Positions 33,561 through 39,380 of a stretch of DNA of 39,380 nt are shown here, piece by piece. Every line of letters begins with the position of its first letter. The first letter of the stretch is position 1. The position numbers and the translations under genes were made by a program. Source of the stretch: an uncultured Desulfovibrio sp. (GTDB lineage: Bacteria; Desulfobacterota; Desulfovibrionia; Desulfovibrionales; Desulfovibrionaceae); the NCBI GenBank assembly GCA_944324555.1, contig CALUWU010000036.1:1-39380 (forward strand). The letters run 5' to 3'. The notes under the pieces were generated by a model. That model ran no database searches, had not been told where the DNA came from, and was given only the letters and a program-made list of their open reading frames with translations.

Positions 33561-33640
33561 CGACCATGTGAGAGCGCGCCGCCGGCGCCGCCGAAGGGGA
33601 AAGGGAAACCGAATCTCTCAGGCACAAGGGAACATGGTCG
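33561..33640 (+). ncRNA. Glycine riboswitch (single aptamer)
   Basis: P1 is a perfect 9-bp stem (CGACCATGT at 33561-33569 with ACATGGTCG at 33632-33640). Inside is the conserved glycine aptamer core: GAGAG pairing with CTCTC, the CCGAAGGGG block at 33591-33599, and AATCTCTCAGGCA at 33612-33624 followed by AAGGG. Only one aptamer is seen; the classic tandem partner is absent. It controls the grdX-grdE-grdB genes downstream, directly tying glycine level to glycine-reductase expression. Confidence 0.92.
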
Positions 33641-33656
33641 GACGCACTCTGAAATT

Positions 33657-33694
33657 GGCCCCTGCCGATGACAGATGCAAACAGCACGGGGGCC
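33657..33694 (+). promoter_or_regulatory. Candidate expression platform masking the grdX ribosome-binding site
   Basis: GGCCCC at 33657-33662 (extended by TGC) can pair with GGGGCC at 33689-33694 (preceded by GCAC). The latter contains the only ribosome-binding-like sequence (GGGGG) before the grdX ATG at 33699. The hairpin has no U-tract, so translational rather than transcriptional control is inferred. How it switches with P1 cannot be settled by eye. Confidence 0.5.
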
Positions 33695-33698
33695 GATC

Positions 33699-34223
33699 AT
33701 GGCGTTTATCCTGCTGACCAACAATCCACGTATGCGGCTCTTTGCGCCGGGGAACAACTGACTCCCCTGGTCGGAGCTGCGTCCGCACGGCGTGCGGACC
33801 TCCCTGTCTTCCTCCTTTTCCTGCTTCCTTTCCGACGCGGCGGCGGTTCATGTTCTGACCGCCGGGCGCGATCTCGTCCATCTTGGCTGGCGTCTGCTGC
33901 ACCATCCGCTCTACGGTAATTTCCGTCCGCGCCAGCAGCCCTACCGCTCCCTTCTGCTCGCATCGTCCGACCGCGTCCCGGCTCGCCCCGACGTGGACGG
34001 CGATTCCCTGCGTCTTGTGGAAGAAGCGGCGGCCGTCTACGCCGCCGCCCCCGGCCCGCGTCCGGCGGACGTTCCGCCGGCCCTGCGCCAGTCCTGTTCC
34101 CTTCTGGATCTCGAATTGTTGCGGCATACGCTGGAAACGTACGACATCCGGCCCGCAACGGAATGCATCACTCATCGCACGCACGGCACGGAGCCGTGCA
34201 AGGAGGCTGGTCGTGAAGCTTGA
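33699..34223 (+). CDS. grdX: GrdX-family protein with in-frame UGA at codon 21
   Basis: Read through one UGA, the frame is 175 codons long. It begins MAFILLTNNP (GrdX proteins begin with a similar hydrophobic strand and TNNP). After the UGA it continues into the GrdX core: AGRDLVHLGWRLLHHPLYGNF and RPRQQPYRSLLL (~residues 56-88). Codon 21 (33759-33761) is TGA. A hairpin at 33781-33799 with a GGC loop lies 19 bases after it, like the one after the Sec codon of grdB. About 20 residues around the UGA exceed what I recall for the family. The frame ends 11 bases inside grdE, implying translational coupling. GrdX is a small protein of unknown function in glycine-reductase operons. Alternatives to Sec insertion: nonsense mutation, or internal GTG start at 33792. 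Confidence 0.75.
33781..33799 (+). promoter_or_regulatory. Candidate bacterial SECIS hairpin in grdX
   Basis: GTCCGCAC pairs perfectly with GTGCGGAC around a GGC loop. The loop starts 27 bases after the UGA, inside the spacing reported for SelB-dependent elements (roughly 16-37), and begins with G as those elements require. Compare the grdB hairpin at 36572-36588. Confidence 0.6.
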
Positions 34224-35499
34224 ACTGCACAAGATACGCGTCTCGCAACTTCGTTTCGGACCGTCCACCGGTCTTGACGGAAGCTGCCTCGTCGTCAACG
34301 CCGAGGAACTGCGCGCCCTGCTGCTGGAAGACTCCCACCTGGCGGACGTGACGCTGGATATCGCCCACCCCGGCGACAGCGTCCGCATCATGCCCGTCAA
34401 GGACGCCATCGAGCCCCGCTGCAAGCTGGAAGGCCCCGGCGAGGTCTTCCCCGGCTTCATCGGACCGGTGGAAACCGTCGGCGAAGGCAAGACCCTCGTG
34501 CTTGAAGGCATGTGCGTCCTGACGACCGGCCGCCTCGTGGCCGCGCAGGAAGGCATCGTGGACATGTCCGGCCCCGGCGCGGACTACACGCCCTTTTCGC
34601 GCACCTGCAACCTTGCCGTCGTCCTGCGCCCGCGCGACGACGTGAAGCTCCACGAAGCCGAACACGCCTGCCGTATCGCCGGCCTCAAGGCCGCCCATTA
34701 TCTGGCCTCGCACTGCAAGGGCCGCCCGGCCGACAGCGTGGAATGCTACGAAGCTCCCTCCCTGCGCGAAGGCCTCGCCGCCTGCGGCGATCTGCCGAAG
34801 GTCGCCTATATCTACATGCTGCAATCCCAGGGCCTGCTGCACGACACCTGGGTCTACGGCGTGGACGCCAAGCGCATCCTGCCCACCCTCATTTCCCCCA
34901 CGGAAATCATGGACGGCGCCATCGTGTCCGGCAACTGCGTGTCGGCCTGCGACAAGAACAATACCTACGTTCATCTGAACAACCCCATCATCCGCGAACT
35001 CTACAGGCGGCACGGCAAGGAACTGAACTTCGCGGGCGTGATCATCACCAATGAGAACGTGACCCTCGCCGACAAGCAGCGTTCCTCCTCCTACGCCGTC
35101 AAGCTGGCCTCCATGCTCGGCGTGGACGCCGCGGTCATCTCCGAAGAAGGGTTCGGCAATCCCGACGCGGACCTCGTCCTCAACTGCGTGAAGGCTGAAA
35201 AGGCTGGCATCCGCACCGTGCTGGTAACGGACGAGTTCGCCGGCGCCAACGGCGCAAGCCAGTCCCTCGCCGACTCCTGCGTGGAAGGCGACGCCTGCGT
35301 CACCGGCGGCAACGCCAACGCGACCATCATCCTGCCGCCCATGGACAAGGTCATTGGCGATATCGCCCAGGCCGACGTCATCGCCGGCGGCTTCTTCGGT
35401 TCGCTCAAGCCCGACGGCTCGCTGGAAGTGGAGCTTCAGGCCATCATGGCCGCCACCAACGAACTGGGCTTCAATCGTCTCGGCGCCTACACCATCTAA
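34213..35499 (+). CDS. grdE: Glycine reductase component B proprotein (alpha/beta, GrdE type)
   Basis: 428 residues, the family length. Component B binds glycine as a Schiff base and hands a carboxymethyl group to the selenoprotein GrdA. The proprotein self-cleaves at Asn241-Cys242 in GAIVSGNCVSACDKN, creating the carbonyl cofactor; this position matches the family. Other blocks: PGDSVRIMPVKDAIEPR, QEGIVDMSGPG, YMLQSQGLLHDTWVYGVD and TNENVTLADKQRSSS. GTG start at 34213 with AAGGAGG six bases upstream. It overlaps grdX by 11 bases and is followed by grdB after 17 bases. The sarcosine or betaine homologue (GrdG/GrdI) is possible, but the glycine riboswitch and grdX favour glycine. Confidence 0.9.
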   Translation: MKLELHKIRVSQLRFGPSTGLDGSCLVVNAEELRALLLEDSHLADVTLDIAHPGDSVRIMPVKDAIEPRCKLEGPGEVFPGFIGPVETVGEGKTLVLEGMCVLTTGRLVAAQEGIVDMSGPGADYTPFSRTCNLAVVLRPRDDVKLHEAEHACRIAGLKAAHYLASHCKGRPADSVECYEAPSLREGLAACGDLPKVAYIYMLQSQGLLHDTWVYGVDAKRILPTLISPTEIMDGAIVSGNCVSACDKNNTYVHLNNPIIRELYRRHGKELNFAGVIITNENVTLADKQRSSSYAVKLASMLGVDAAVISEEGFGNPDADLVLNCVKAEKAGIRTVLVTDEFAGANGASQSLADSCVEGDACVTGGNANATIILPPMDKVIGDIAQADVIAGGFFGSLKPDGSLEVELQAIMAATNELGFNRLGAYTI

Positions 35500-35516
35500 T
35501 TTCGGGGAGAACCAGC

Positions 35517-36818
35517 ATGAGCTATCGCATCGTTCATTATATAAATCAGTTCTTCGGCGGCGTGGGCGGCGAGGAGAAGGCCGATCTGCCCCCGGAAATC
35601 CGCGAGGGCGTCGCCGGCCCCGGCCTCGGTCTTGCCAAGCTCCTTGGCTCCGAGGTGGAAATTGTCGCGACCATCGTCTGCGGCGACAACTACTGCGTCT
35701 CCCATCAGGAAGAAGTGGGCGCGTTCATCGTCGAGACGCTCCGCAAGCATGACGCGCAGGGCCTGATCGCCGGCCCCGCCTTCAACGCCGGCCGCTACGG
35801 CATGGCCTGCGGCTTCGCCTGCTCGGCCGCCGCCCAGGCCGGCTTTACCGCCCTCGCGGCCATGTATCCCGAAAACCCCGGCGTGGAACTCTACAAGGCC
35901 GCCGCCTACATCGTGCCCACCAGCGACAACGCGCGCGGCATGGGCGCGGCCCTGCCGCCCATGGCCGCCCTCATGGGCAAGCTGCTGCGCGGCGAAAAGC
36001 TCGGCAGCCCCGAGAGCGAGGGCTATATTGAGCGCGGCGTGCGCGTGAATACCTTCTATGAAAAGATCGGCGCCGAACGCGCCGTGGACATGCTGCTCAA
36101 GAAGCTGCGCGGCGAACCCTTCGTCACCGAGTACAAGATGCCCGTCTTTGACCGCGTGACCCCGCGTCCCGGCGTGGAAGACATGACCCGCGCCACCATC
36201 GCCCTGGTCACCTCCGGCGGCATCGTGCCGCAGGGCAACCCCGATCATATCGCCGCCTCCAGCGCCCGCAACTATGGCGAATACGACATCAGCGGCGTCA
36301 ACGACCTTCAGGCCGGCGCCTATCAGACCGCCCACGGCGGCTACGATCAGACCTACGCCAATCAGGACCCCGACCGCGTGCTGCCCGTGGACGTGCTGCG
36401 CGATCTGGAAAAGGAAGGCCGCATCGGCAAGCTGCATCACCTTTACTACGCCACCGTCGGCAACGGCACGGCCGTGAGCAACGCCCGCAAGTGGGGCAGG
36501 GAAATCGGCGAAAAGCTGCGGGCCGCCAACGTGCAGGCCGTCATCCTCACATCCACCTGAGGCACCTGCACGCGTTGCGGCGCAACGCTTGCCAAGGCCA
36601 TTGAAGACGCGGGCGACATGCCGGTCGTGCATATGGCGTCCATCGTGCCCATTTCCCAGAGCGTGGGCGCGAACCGCATCATCCCCACGGTCGCCATTCC
36701 GCACCCGCTGGGCGATCCCACCCTTGACGCCGCCGAGGAAAAGGCGCTCCGGCGCAAGCTGGTGGAAAAGGCCCTCGCGGCCCTTTCGACCAACGTCGAC
36801 GAACAGACGGTGTTCTAG
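35517..36818 (+). CDS. grdB: Glycine reductase component B selenoprotein (gamma, GrdB type)
   Basis: 433 residues when the TGA at 36558-36560 is read as selenocysteine (Sec348). The protein continues in frame for 85 codons with full family similarity to an EQTVF end. The motif is STUGTCTRCGAT, i.e. U-x2-C-x2-C, identical in style to clostridial GrdB. Earlier blocks: VHYINQFFGGVGGEEKADL, CGDNY, AGPAFNAGRYGMACG, PVFDRVTPRPG, TSGGIVPQGNP, AHGGYDQTYAN and TVGNGTAV. It cleaves the C-N bond of glycine together with GrdE. A hairpin suited to SelB lies at 36572-36588. A stop-at-TGA reading would give a 347-residue fragment and is wrong. GGGGAG precedes the ATG. GrdF/GrdH-type substrate use is not excluded. 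Confidence 0.93.
36572..36588 (+). promoter_or_regulatory. Bacterial SECIS hairpin in grdB
   Basis: GCGTTGC pairs perfectly with GCAACGC around a GGC loop that begins 18 bases after the UGA. Position and guanine-starting apical loop fit SelB recognition. The loop and its closing C-G pair are identical to the hairpin after the UGA in grdX. Confidence 0.75.
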
Positions 36819-36864
36819 GGCGTTTTCCCTCCCCCGGCCTCCTCGGGCGCGTCCTGTCTCGGAG

Positions 36865-36893
36865 AAGGCGGCGCGGCGTCCCCCCGCCGCCTT
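36865..36893 (+). terminator. Hairpin between grdB and trxB
   Basis: AAGGCGGCG pairs perfectly with CGCCGCCTT around an 11-base loop. It is followed by CCCC rather than a U-tract, so it is more likely a stabilising or processing stem than a terminator. The 149-base gap shows nothing else. Confidence 0.35.
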
Positions 36894-36967
36894 CCCCGCT
36901 CGGCCGTCTTCCGGCGTCGCGGGGGAGGGCGGTTTGCCTGAATTTCGGAAAGAGAAGGGTTCGATAT

Positions 36968-37882
36968 ATGGAACAGAAGGAACTTGTGATCATCGGCGGC
37001 GGCCCCGCCGGTCTGACCGCCGCTATTTACGGCAAGCGCGCCGGTCTTGATCTGGTGGTGCTGGAAAAGGGCTCGTTCGGCGGGCAGATTCTCATCACCA
37101 GCGAGGTGGAAAACTGGCCGGGGCAGACCATGATTTCCGGGACGGATATCGGCAAGACCTTTCATGATCACGCCGAGCATCTGGGCTGCGAATTCCGCCG
37201 CGCCGAAGTGACGGGCATCACCCCCGGCGACGGGACGCACGTCGTGCATACCAGCGCGGGCGACATTGGCGCGAAAGCCGTGATCATCGCCACGGGCGCG
37301 GCCTTCCGGCGTCTGGGCTGCCCCGGAGAGGCCGCGCTGACCGGCGCGGGCGTGAGCTATTGCGCGGTCTGCGACGGCGCTTTCTTCACCGACGAGGAAG
37401 TGGCCGTCATCGGCGGCGGCAACACCGCCGTCGAGGAAGCCTGCTACCTGACGCGCTTTGCCTCGAAAGTCTATATCGTGCATCGCCGCAACGAATTCCG
37501 CGCCGACCGCGTGCCCAGCGAGCGCGCCCTTTCCAACCCGAAAATCGTTCCCGTCTGGGATTCCGTGGTGGAAAGCATCAACGGCAAGGACCTCGTGGAG
37601 GGCATCACCGTCCGTAACGTCAAGACCGGCGAAACCTCCGACATCCCGCTCGCGGGCGTGTTCGTCTTTGTCGGCACCGTGCCGCAGCTCGATTTTCTGG
37701 GCGACCTGTGCCGCCGCGTCGACGGCGGCTGGATTGAAACCGATCGCCGCCTTCAGACCTCCATACCGGGCATCTTCGCCGCCGGAGACGTGCGCGACAC
37801 GCCCCTGCGGCAGGTCGTGACCGCCGCAGGCGACGGCGCCCTTGCCGCCATGTCAGCCTATCATCATATTGTCGGCGGTTAG
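36968..37882 (+). CDS. trxB: Thioredoxin reductase
   Basis: 304 residues, cytoplasmic flavoenzyme that passes electrons from NAD(P)H to thioredoxin. FAD motif LVIIGGGPAGLTAAIYGKRAG at the N terminus (in part GGGPAGLTAAIYG), then SFGGQI, redox-active CAVCDG (Cys-x2-Cys ~135), NAD(P) motif VAVIGGGNTAVEEA with HRRNEFRA, and the C-terminal GIFAAGDVRD. Known context: glycine reductase is regenerated by thioredoxin, and trxB/trxA genes commonly travel with grd genes, so this copy probably serves GrdA/GrdB. No trxA is in the window. The binding site before the ATG is AGAAGGG. Confidence 0.93.
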   Translation: MEQKELVIIGGGPAGLTAAIYGKRAGLDLVVLEKGSFGGQILITSEVENWPGQTMISGTDIGKTFHDHAEHLGCEFRRAEVTGITPGDGTHVVHTSAGDIGAKAVIIATGAAFRRLGCPGEAALTGAGVSYCAVCDGAFFTDEEVAVIGGGNTAVEEACYLTRFASKVYIVHRRNEFRADRVPSERALSNPKIVPVWDSVVESINGKDLVEGITVRNVKTGETSDIPLAGVFVFVGTVPQLDFLGDLCRRVDGGWIETDRRLQTSIPGIFAAGDVRDTPLRQVVTAAGDGALAAMSAYHHIVGG

Positions 37883-37949
37883 GGCGGAGCGCGTCATACG
37901 GTTTGCCGGGGGGAGAGCGTTCCCGGCTGGCGCGCGGGTTGGTTGCTTG

Positions 37950-38105
37950 CCGGGGGGAAGGAAACCCCCTTGGCTGGCGCGCAAGGGTGTTTCCTTCCCC
38001 CCGGACCCCCCATCCTTCCCCCAACGCGCGTTATTCAGGAGGATGGAGCGTTTCGGAGGCGCCGGCGCCTTCCCTGCCGCCCCCGTCCCCCGGAAGCATG
38101 GGAGA
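37950..38105 (+). repeat. Dispersed repeat R2, short copy b
   Basis: Starts with a near-perfect inverted repeat (CCGGGGGGAAGGAAACCCCC at 37950-37969 against its partner ending 38004; one mismatch) around GGCTGGCGCGC. The tail CCCCCCATCCTTCCCCC-AACGCGCGTTATTCAGGAGG matches copy a at 11036-11190. It may serve as a 3' structure for trxB. Confidence 0.75.
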
Positions 38106-38109
38106 CTTT

Positions 38110-38242
38110 AGAGCGTTTTGCCTTTGAAAAAGGCGAAACGCGAGGCGCCGCCGCCCGGCCCAAATCGGGCGGAAAAAACGTGTTTTTTCGCGAAACGACA
38201 ACCGTATGGTTTGAAAGGCAAAGCGTTTCAATTTGAAAAGCT
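38110..38242 (+). repeat. Dispersed repeat R1, copy E
   Basis: TAGAGCGTTTTGCC start, H1 (GCGTTTTGCC / GGCGAAACGC), H2 (GCGGAAAAAACG / TGTTTTTTCGC) and H3 (TTTGAAAGGC / GCGTTTCAA), ending near GAAAAGCTC. Same orientation as copies A-C. Confidence 0.85.
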
Positions 38243-38245
38243 CGA

Positions 38246-38534
38246 GGGCCTGTTAACGAAAATTTTAAGCTACTTCAATAAAATAGAGATTGGCTGCAAA
38301 TGCTTGCCACTCCCGTGCCCCTCTGAAAAAGCGCGCTGGGGAAGGGATGGGGGCCTGGGGGGAAGAACTACGGGAACGCCTTTCCGCAGGAAAGGCTGGC
38401 CCTCTCGCGCCGGCAGCGACCGGATGGCGGCCGCAGGCCGTGCCCGTTGCGACGAAGGAAGCTACGGGCATCGACAGCAGCGCTGAGGGGTTTCCCTTCC
38501 CCCCGAACAACTTAGGGATATTGTTAACAGACCC
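38246..38534 (-). mobile_element. MITE-like element with 12-bp terminal inverted repeats, carrying R2
   Basis: Left end GGGCCTGTTAAC (38246-38257); the right end (38523-38534) is the reverse complement of GGGTCTGTTAAC, 11 of 12 matching. Inside (about 38320-38512) is an inverted long R2. It has no room for a transposase. It looks like a non-autonomous element; whether the R2 copies elsewhere keep these ends was not seen. Confidence 0.6.
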
Positions 38535-38600
38535 TGGAGCATTTTCAGTTTGAAACGCGCAGCCGGAGGTTTCCGGCGCCCGCGTCGCCTCTCTTCGAGG
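38534..38600 (-). repeat. Partial R1 copy
   Basis: CTGGAGCATTTTCAGTTTGAAACGCGC is the reverse of the R1 H3 end (seen as GGAGCATTTTC plus AGTTTGAAACGCG). The rest of the repeat is not recognisable. It abuts the right end of the MITE-like element. Confidence 0.55.
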
Positions 38601-38712
38601 TCGGACGGCAACGGGCAAAAAACAGGGGGAAGAGAGTTTTCCCACGGATACGAAAGCGGCGCGGCGGTTTCGTCTCCCCGGGAAAAACCTCTTCCCCCTC
38701 GCGATGACCTTC

Positions 38713-38741
38713 AAAAAAAGGGGCCGCAAAGGCCCCTTTTT
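38713..38741 (-). terminator. Intrinsic terminator after rplQ
   Basis: AAAAGGGGCC pairs perfectly with GGCCCCTTTT around GCAAA (38716-38740). The A-run at 38713-38719 gives a U-tract on the minus strand. It ends the ribosomal-protein alpha operon. Confidence 0.92.
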
Positions 38742-38759
38742 CATTCATGGCAGGGAAAG

Positions 38760-39185
38760 CTATTCCGCCTTTTCGGCAGGAGCTTCCGTCGTCGCCGGAG
38801 CTTCGGCCGCGGGAGCCTTGGCTTCGGGCTGATGCGTGAGTTCAATGATCGCCATGGGGGCGTTGTCGCCCTTGCGGGGCATGGCGAGCTTCAGAATACG
38901 GGTATAACCGCCCGGCACGCCGCCGAACAGGGGGCCGATCTCGTCGAACAGGCGCTTCACCAGCGCGTGATCGCACAGCACGCGGTAAGCCTGACGGCGG
39001 GCGTGCAGGTCGTTGCGCTTGGCAAGGGAGATCAGGGGCTCCACAACGCCGCGCAATTCCTTGGCCTTCATTTCGGTGGTGCGAATGCGCCCGTGCTGCA
39101 GCAGAGCCTTGGCAAGATTATGCAACAGGGCCTTGCGATGCGAAGGCGTGCGCGAGAGTTTTCTGCCGGAATTGCTATGCCTCAT
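38760..39185 (-). CDS. rplQ: 50S ribosomal protein L17
   Basis: 141 residues. Starts [21 protein letters not shown], the diagnostic L17 N terminus (in pieces: [10 protein letters not shown], then [14 protein letters not shown]). Then [25 protein letters not shown] and the C-terminal [23 protein letters not shown] low-complexity Ala/Glu/Pro/Thr tail of about 25 residues extends the core. It overlaps the end of rpoA by 11 bases, the usual rpoA-rplQ order. AAGGAAG precedes the ATG. The terminator after it marks the end of the operon. Confidence 0.97.
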   Translation of the reverse strand: MRHSNSGRKLSRTPSHRKALLHNLAKALLQHGRIRTTEMKAKELRGVVEPLISLAKRNDLHARRQAYRVLCDHALVKRLFDEIGPLFGGVPGGYTRILKLAMPRKGDNAPMAIIELTHQPEAKAPAAEAPATTEAPAEKAE

Positions 39186-39380
39186 TTTGCTGCTTCCTTT
39201 TCCATTCCTGATATTTCTTCTCGAAGCCGTCAACCTTCATGCCGAAATCACGACCCATGTCGAGCAGCACGCCCTTGATTTCATCAAGCGACTTGCGGCC
39301 GAAGTTCTTGGTCTTCAGCATGTCGTTTTCGGAACGCTGCACCAGCTCGCCCACAGTGGCGATATTGGCGCTGCGCAAGC
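39175..39380 (-). CDS. rpoA: RNA polymerase alpha subunit, C-terminal end (partial)
   Basis: The last 67-68 residues of alpha, cut by the right edge of the window. The sequence is the alpha C-terminal domain that contacts UP elements and activators: [14 protein letters not shown], then [16 protein letters not shown] (the (L/M)L--(K/R)N(F/L)G-KSL signature), then a basic tail ending KRKQQNEA. Directly followed by rplQ. Confidence 0.96.
   Translation of the reverse strand, partial: LRSANIATVGELVQRSENDMLKTKNFGRKSLDEIKGVLLDMGRDFGMKVDGFEKKYQEWKRKQQNEA

Larger units (their letters stand above)
37883..38759. other. Repeat-filled intergenic region between trxB and rplQ
   Basis: 877 bases without a supported gene. 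In order: R2 short copy (37950-38105), R1 copy E (38110-38242), a 289-base element with terminal inverted repeats that holds an inverted long R2 (38246-38534), a partial R1 (38534-38600), an interrupted inverted repeat GGGGAAGAGAG / CTCTTCCCC (about 38627-38700), and the rplQ terminator (38713-38741). Confidence 0.7.

Noticed and set aside
33668-33919. An 84-codon plus-strand frame overlapping the start of grdX
   Set aside because: It lacks GrdX similarity, has no good ribosome-binding site and stops in the middle of the GrdX core. The frame from 33699 carries the TNNP start and the core motif.
36558-36560. Stop codon ending grdB at 347 residues
   Set aside because: The frame continues for 85 codons with family-typical sequence, and UGA sits in the conserved Sec motif STUGTCTRC.
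36865-36893. Terminator separating trxB from the grd genes
   Set aside because: The stem is good, but no U-tract follows, and trxB fits functionally with the grd genes; read-through is more likely.

Overview
The window looks like chromosome of a GC-rich, sulfite/sulfate-reducing member of the Desulfovibrionaceae, possibly gut-associated. This is inferred from four things: an RsbRD-type gene directly upstream of what looks like the start of dsrM, a Desulfovibrio-type outer-membrane porin, an archaeal-style aromatic operon (ADH synthase plus 3-dehydroquinate synthase II) as in Desulfovibrio, and a selenoprotein reductase locus. No tRNA, rRNA, CRISPR array or transposase gene is visible.

Layout. 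1-2420 (minus): envelope and redox genes (SH3-like anchored protein, VKOR-thioredoxin protein, RsbRD-like protein) leading into dsr genes off the left edge. 2750-3250: panD. 3361-9010 (minus): a surface-glycan cluster of a GT2, a GT4, a methyltransferase-kinase fusion and an AlgX/AlgJ-like SGNH protein; its 3' half is strikingly AT-rich, and an XRE regulator (9310-9783) with palindromic operators lies divergently upstream. 9904-10905: ilvC. 11396-16633 (minus): aromatic amino-acid operon (ADH synthase, DHQ synthase II, pheA, aroA, tyrA) preceded by a complete transcription attenuator with an aromatic-rich leader peptide. 16834-18765: P1B-type metal ATPase behind CsoR-type operators. 19098-31106: an accessory module of Old-Yellow-Enzyme/dienoyl-CoA-reductase proteins, two amidohydrolase paralogues, a porin, a TAXI-TRAP transporter and a sigma-54 activator. 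The transporter operon has a near-consensus sigma-54 promoter and an upstream inverted repeat. One reductase and the activator are truncated head-to-head at about 23505. 31447-32820: divergent arylsulfotransferase-like protein. 33508-37882: promoter, glycine riboswitch, grdX, grdE, grdB (Sec) and trxB. 38760-39380: rplQ and the end of rpoA.

The most notable observation is in the grd operon. grdX has an in-frame UGA at codon 21, followed by a hairpin capped with the same GGC loop as the hairpin that follows the genuine Sec UGA of grdB. grdX is therefore either a new selenoprotein or a selenium-sensing readthrough gene coupled to grdE, or else it carries a nonsense mutation.

Two families of non-coding dispersed repeats fill many intergenic gaps. 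R1 is about 145 bp with three consecutive hairpins. R2 is 100-290 bp, G-run/C-run rich, and one copy is bounded by terminal inverted repeats.
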